Positions 61,848 to 64,000 of a stretch of 64,000 nt of DNA are shown piece by piece. The position numbers were made by a program, and so were the translations under genes. Below the pieces are notes generated by a model. The model did no database searches. It worked only from the letters and a program-made list of their open reading frames with translations, and had not been told where the DNA came from. Origin of the DNA: CAVVEC01 sp963770485 (GTDB lineage: Bacteria > Acidobacteriota > Terriglobia > Terriglobales > Acidobacteriaceae). The stretch lies in the NCBI GenBank assembly GCA_963770485.1, contig CAVYPX010000017.1, forward strand, positions 215,437-279,436, in the 5' to 3' direction. Within the stretch, counting starts at the first letter, position 1; every line of letters starts with the position of its first letter.

Positions 61848-63026
61848 GTGAAAATTCTGGTTGTACACAACCCATATCAACAGCGGGGCGGTGAAGACGT
61901 TGTGTTCGAGCAAGAGTGCCGCATGCTGCGGCATGCCGGCCACGAAGTGGTTACCTACGTGCGGAGCAACGATGAGGTCTTACAATACAAGGGGCTCCGC
62001 CAGCTCGCGCTGGTCCCACAAACCATTTGGGCAACCGACTCCCGAAGAGAATTTGCGGCCTTGCTGAAGCGGGAGAAGCCCAGCATTGTGCATGTGCACA
62101 ATACGTTTGTCATGATCTCTCCTTCTATTTTCTCGGCTTGCCAGCAGGCTGGAATTCCTGTCGTTCACACCCTGCACAATTATCGTCTTCTGTGTCCGGT
62201 GGGCACTTTCTTCCGGGATGGGCATGTGTGCGAAGACTGTGTCGGCAAGAGCTTATGGTCTGGCGTGCAGCACGGCTGTTATCACAATTCCAGGACCACT
62301 ACGGCCGTGATTGCTTGTATGATTGCAGTTCATCGCGGCCTGCATACCTGGACGCAGCCTTCCCATTTTTATATCGCCCTGACAGAATTTACCCGCAAGA
62401 AATTCATCGAATCCGGTTTGCCCGGAGATCGGATTTTCGTGAAGCCGAATTTCGTAGAGCCCGACCCGGGCACGACAGGCGAAAGAGATTCGTACGCCGT
62501 CTTCGCGGGCAGGCTCTCTCCCGAGAAACGGGTGATGACGCTGCTGGCGGCGTGGGAACGAGGAACGGCGCGTTTTCCCCTTCTGATTCTGGGTGGTGGT
62601 CCGGACCGAGTGGAGTTAGAAGAGATCGCGTGGCAGCGAGGCCTGTCGGGCATCCGTTTTCTGGGACAGATTCCGCGTGCGGAAGTCATCGCGACGATTC
62701 GCAAGGCTCGCTTTCTGGTTTTTTCCAGCGAATGGTACGAGAATTTCCCGGTTACCATTGCCGAGGCCTTTGCTTGTGGTACTCCCGTGATCTGTTCCCG
62801 CCTGGGTGCGATGGAAGAGATCGTCACGGATGGACATACGGGATTACATTTCACTGCTGGGCAGGCGGACGATCTGGCAGAGAAAATGGACTGGGCCTGG
62901 AACCATCCGGAGCGTATCAACGCGATGGGAAGGGAAGCGCGACGGGAGTACGAGACCAAATACACGGCGGAAATAAACTACAAACTGCTGACGGACATCT
63001 ATAACGAAGTCATTCGCCGGCAGTGA
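61848..63026 (+). CDS. GT4-type glycosyltransferase
   Basis: The GTG start at 61848 gives VKILVVHNPYQQRGGEDVVF, the usual N-terminus of GT4 enzymes with a GGEDVVF loop. The N-domain has VHVHNTFVMISP and VVHTLHNYRLLCP. The C-domain has AVFAGRLSPEKRV, LILGGGPD, FLGQIPRAEV and EWYENFPVTIAEAFACGTP, the nucleotide-sugar-binding E(x)7E region. About 393 residues is the normal length. It probably transfers a sugar from an NDP donor to a glycan or lipid on the cytoplasmic face, e.g. for exopolysaccharide. Acceptor and sugar are unknown. Confidence 0.85.
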   Translation: MKILVVHNPYQQRGGEDVVFEQECRMLRHAGHEVVTYVRSNDEVLQYKGLRQLALVPQTIWATDSRREFAALLKREKPSIVHVHNTFVMISPSIFSACQQAGIPVVHTLHNYRLLCPVGTFFRDGHVCEDCVGKSLWSGVQHGCYHNSRTTTAVIACMIAVHRGLHTWTQPSHFYIALTEFTRKKFIESGLPGDRIFVKPNFVEPDPGTTGERDSYAVFAGRLSPEKRVMTLLAAWERGTARFPLLILGGGPDRVELEEIAWQRGLSGIRFLGQIPRAEVIATIRKARFLVFSSEWYENFPVTIAEAFACGTPVICSRLGAMEEIVTDGHTGLHFTAGQADDLAEKMDWAWNHPERINAMGREARREYETKYTAEINYKLLTDIYNEVIRRQ

Positions 63027-63075
63027 GCAAGGCTTTCTTCCCGCAAGCCCACTCATATTCGCGAAGAGGATTTCG

Positions 63076-64000
63076 GTGATTCACGTCCCACGCAAGGCGA
63101 GCTTTTGGAGTGTCGCGGGTTGCTGCATCGCCGGGATCTCGATCTGGATCGGGTTGCGATCCTCGGCTGCTGCTCCCGGCCCGAACGGCCCCATTCCCCC
63201 AACTTTTTTCGGATTGCAAATGCACAAGCCCACCGCCATCAGCCAGCCCTGGCCCAGCATACCTTTTGGAGCCGGGCGCTTGTGGGACAGTGGCGTTTCC
63301 TGGGCCGAGGTGAACCCCTCGAAAGGTGTCTACGATTGGGACATTCTCGACAGGTGGCTGGCGAAATATCACGAACACGGCATCGACGAACTTCTCTATG
63401 CGTTTGGCCGCGTGCCCCAATGGGCCACATCAAGACCCAATGATTCCAGCTGCGCCTTCCAGGGAAAGGGCCAGTGTGATCCGCCCGACGATTTGAAGCC
63501 GGATGGCACGGGACCGAATCAGCACTGGAAAGATTTTGTCGCCGCCATTGCCGCCCACAGTAAGAACAGTCACGGCGCGCACATCCGCTATTGGGAGATT
63601 TGGAATGAGCCCTACATGGAACAGCAATGGACCGGGACCAATGCCCAGCTGTTACGGATGGCCGAAGACGCCCGCAACATTATCCGGAGCATTGATCCCA
63701 ACGCCGTTATGGTCAGCGCATCCTCTGCGATGAAGACCCCTAAAGAGCAGCAATGGATGGAGAATTACCTGCGCGACGGAGGTGGCAAGCCCGTGGATGT
63801 CATTGCCTTTCACGGCTACATCCACAGCGGCAGGCCGGGCGTGTATCCAGTTGCCGCCGATATTCTTCCCGCAGTCCAAGCCCTCCGAGGAATGATGGAC
63901 GAGTACGGACAACTGAAAGGGTGTTTGCTGCGTGAGATAGAGCCATATCTTGAAAATCAAGTGGCTTTTTCCGTCTCCAGCGTTTCCCGGTCAAAATCAT
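63076..64000 (+). CDS. Clan GH-A glycosidase-like protein, 3'-truncated by window end
   Basis: The GTG start at 63076, after AGAGGA, encodes a signal-anchor-like segment (GCCIAGISIWIGLRSSAAAP) and then FFGLQMHKPTAISQPWP. The frame is open to the window end. It contains RLWDSGVSW, AFGRVPQWATS, CDPPDDLKPDGTG and YWEIWNEPYME with the acid/base Glu, closely related to 45497 and 58289. After DEYGQLKG (about 63920) the sequence (LLREIEPYLENQ) no longer resembles the family, and the expected nucleophile motif (xTEGSW) has not appeared. There may be a frameshift or rearrangement there, or a longer loop with the motif beyond the window. Confidence 0.65.
   Translation, partial: MIHVPRKASFWSVAGCCIAGISIWIGLRSSAAAPGPNGPIPPTFFGLQMHKPTAISQPWPSIPFGAGRLWDSGVSWAEVNPSKGVYDWDILDRWLAKYHEHGIDELLYAFGRVPQWATSRPNDSSCAFQGKGQCDPPDDLKPDGTGPNQHWKDFVAAIAAHSKNSHGAHIRYWEIWNEPYMEQQWTGTNAQLLRMAEDARNIIRSIDPNAVMVSASSAMKTPKEQQWMENYLRDGGGKPVDVIAFHGYIHSGRPGVYPVAADILPAVQALRGMMDEYGQLKGCLLREIEPYLENQVAFSVSSVSRSKS

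Noticed and set aside
1..64000. Defence island, prophage or biosynthetic gene cluster
   Set aside because: No restriction, toxin-antitoxin, phage structural, NRPS/PKS or tailoring genes were recognised; the content is secreted and surface proteins.

Overview
The window looks like chromosomal DNA of a soil acidobacterium (Acidobacteriota, probably Terriglobia). It is GC-rich. It encodes many secreted proteins of types common in that phylum: Gloeo/Verruco (GloVer, TIGR03803-like) repeat proteins, PF04185 phosphoesterases, lipoproteins with Ig-like repeats, an LGxLAxGAxGLxxWRR-type small exported protein, and clan GH-A glycosidases carrying FG-GAP propellers. No rRNA, tRNA, CRISPR array or intact transposase was seen. 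The taxonomic call is inferred from gene content only.

Layout. 0-8 kb: a TMTC-like membrane protein with TPRs, a RAYT/REP transposase remnant, a VirB10/TrbI-like exported protein, a GloVer gene, and the first member of an unrecognised secreted family (called here the WGDYTSM family). 8-31 kb: a paralogue-rich, heavily rearranged block holding six intact phosphoesterases (one with a swapped promoter and signal peptide), four intact GloVer genes, broken copies of both families, a large beta-helix protein, and two identical GH27 alpha-galactosidase genes in a perfect 1,331-bp inverted repeat. 31-43 kb: GloVer, a GH-A enzyme, a decayed gene, two large Ig-repeat lipoproteins, and another GloVer. 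43.7-50.1 kb: an apparent three-gene operon (WGDYTSM protein, GH-A enzyme with inserted FG-GAP propeller, FG-GAP_2 propeller) ending in a strong hairpin. 50-54.4 kb: GloVer, phosphoesterase and a frameshifted phosphoesterase. 54.5-64 kb: a GH-A lipoprotein, a second WGDYTSM/GH-A pair, a Nudix hydrolase, a GT4 glycosyltransferase, and the start of another GH-A gene.

How it fits together. Nearly every intact product has a signal peptide or lipobox, so this is an expanded secretome region. Its likely role is attack on plant or microbial polymers (alpha-galactosides, other glycans, phosphodiesters). The GloVer and WGDYTSM proteins have no known function. Phosphoesterase genes are followed by a GloVer gene in the same orientation at several sites, which suggests a duplicated two-gene cassette. 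Two promoter classes can be read by comparing paralogues. GloVer promoters have TTGNCA-like, 16-18 bp, TAGGAT, often with CGAAAGTCTC abutting the -35. Phosphoesterase promoters have TTGCRT, 16-17 bp, TTACAT/TTAGAT. One phosphoesterase (29275-30696) has acquired a GloVer promoter and signal peptide.

Limits. All calls are by eye from motifs and comparison of paralogues within the window. No database search or structure prediction was run.
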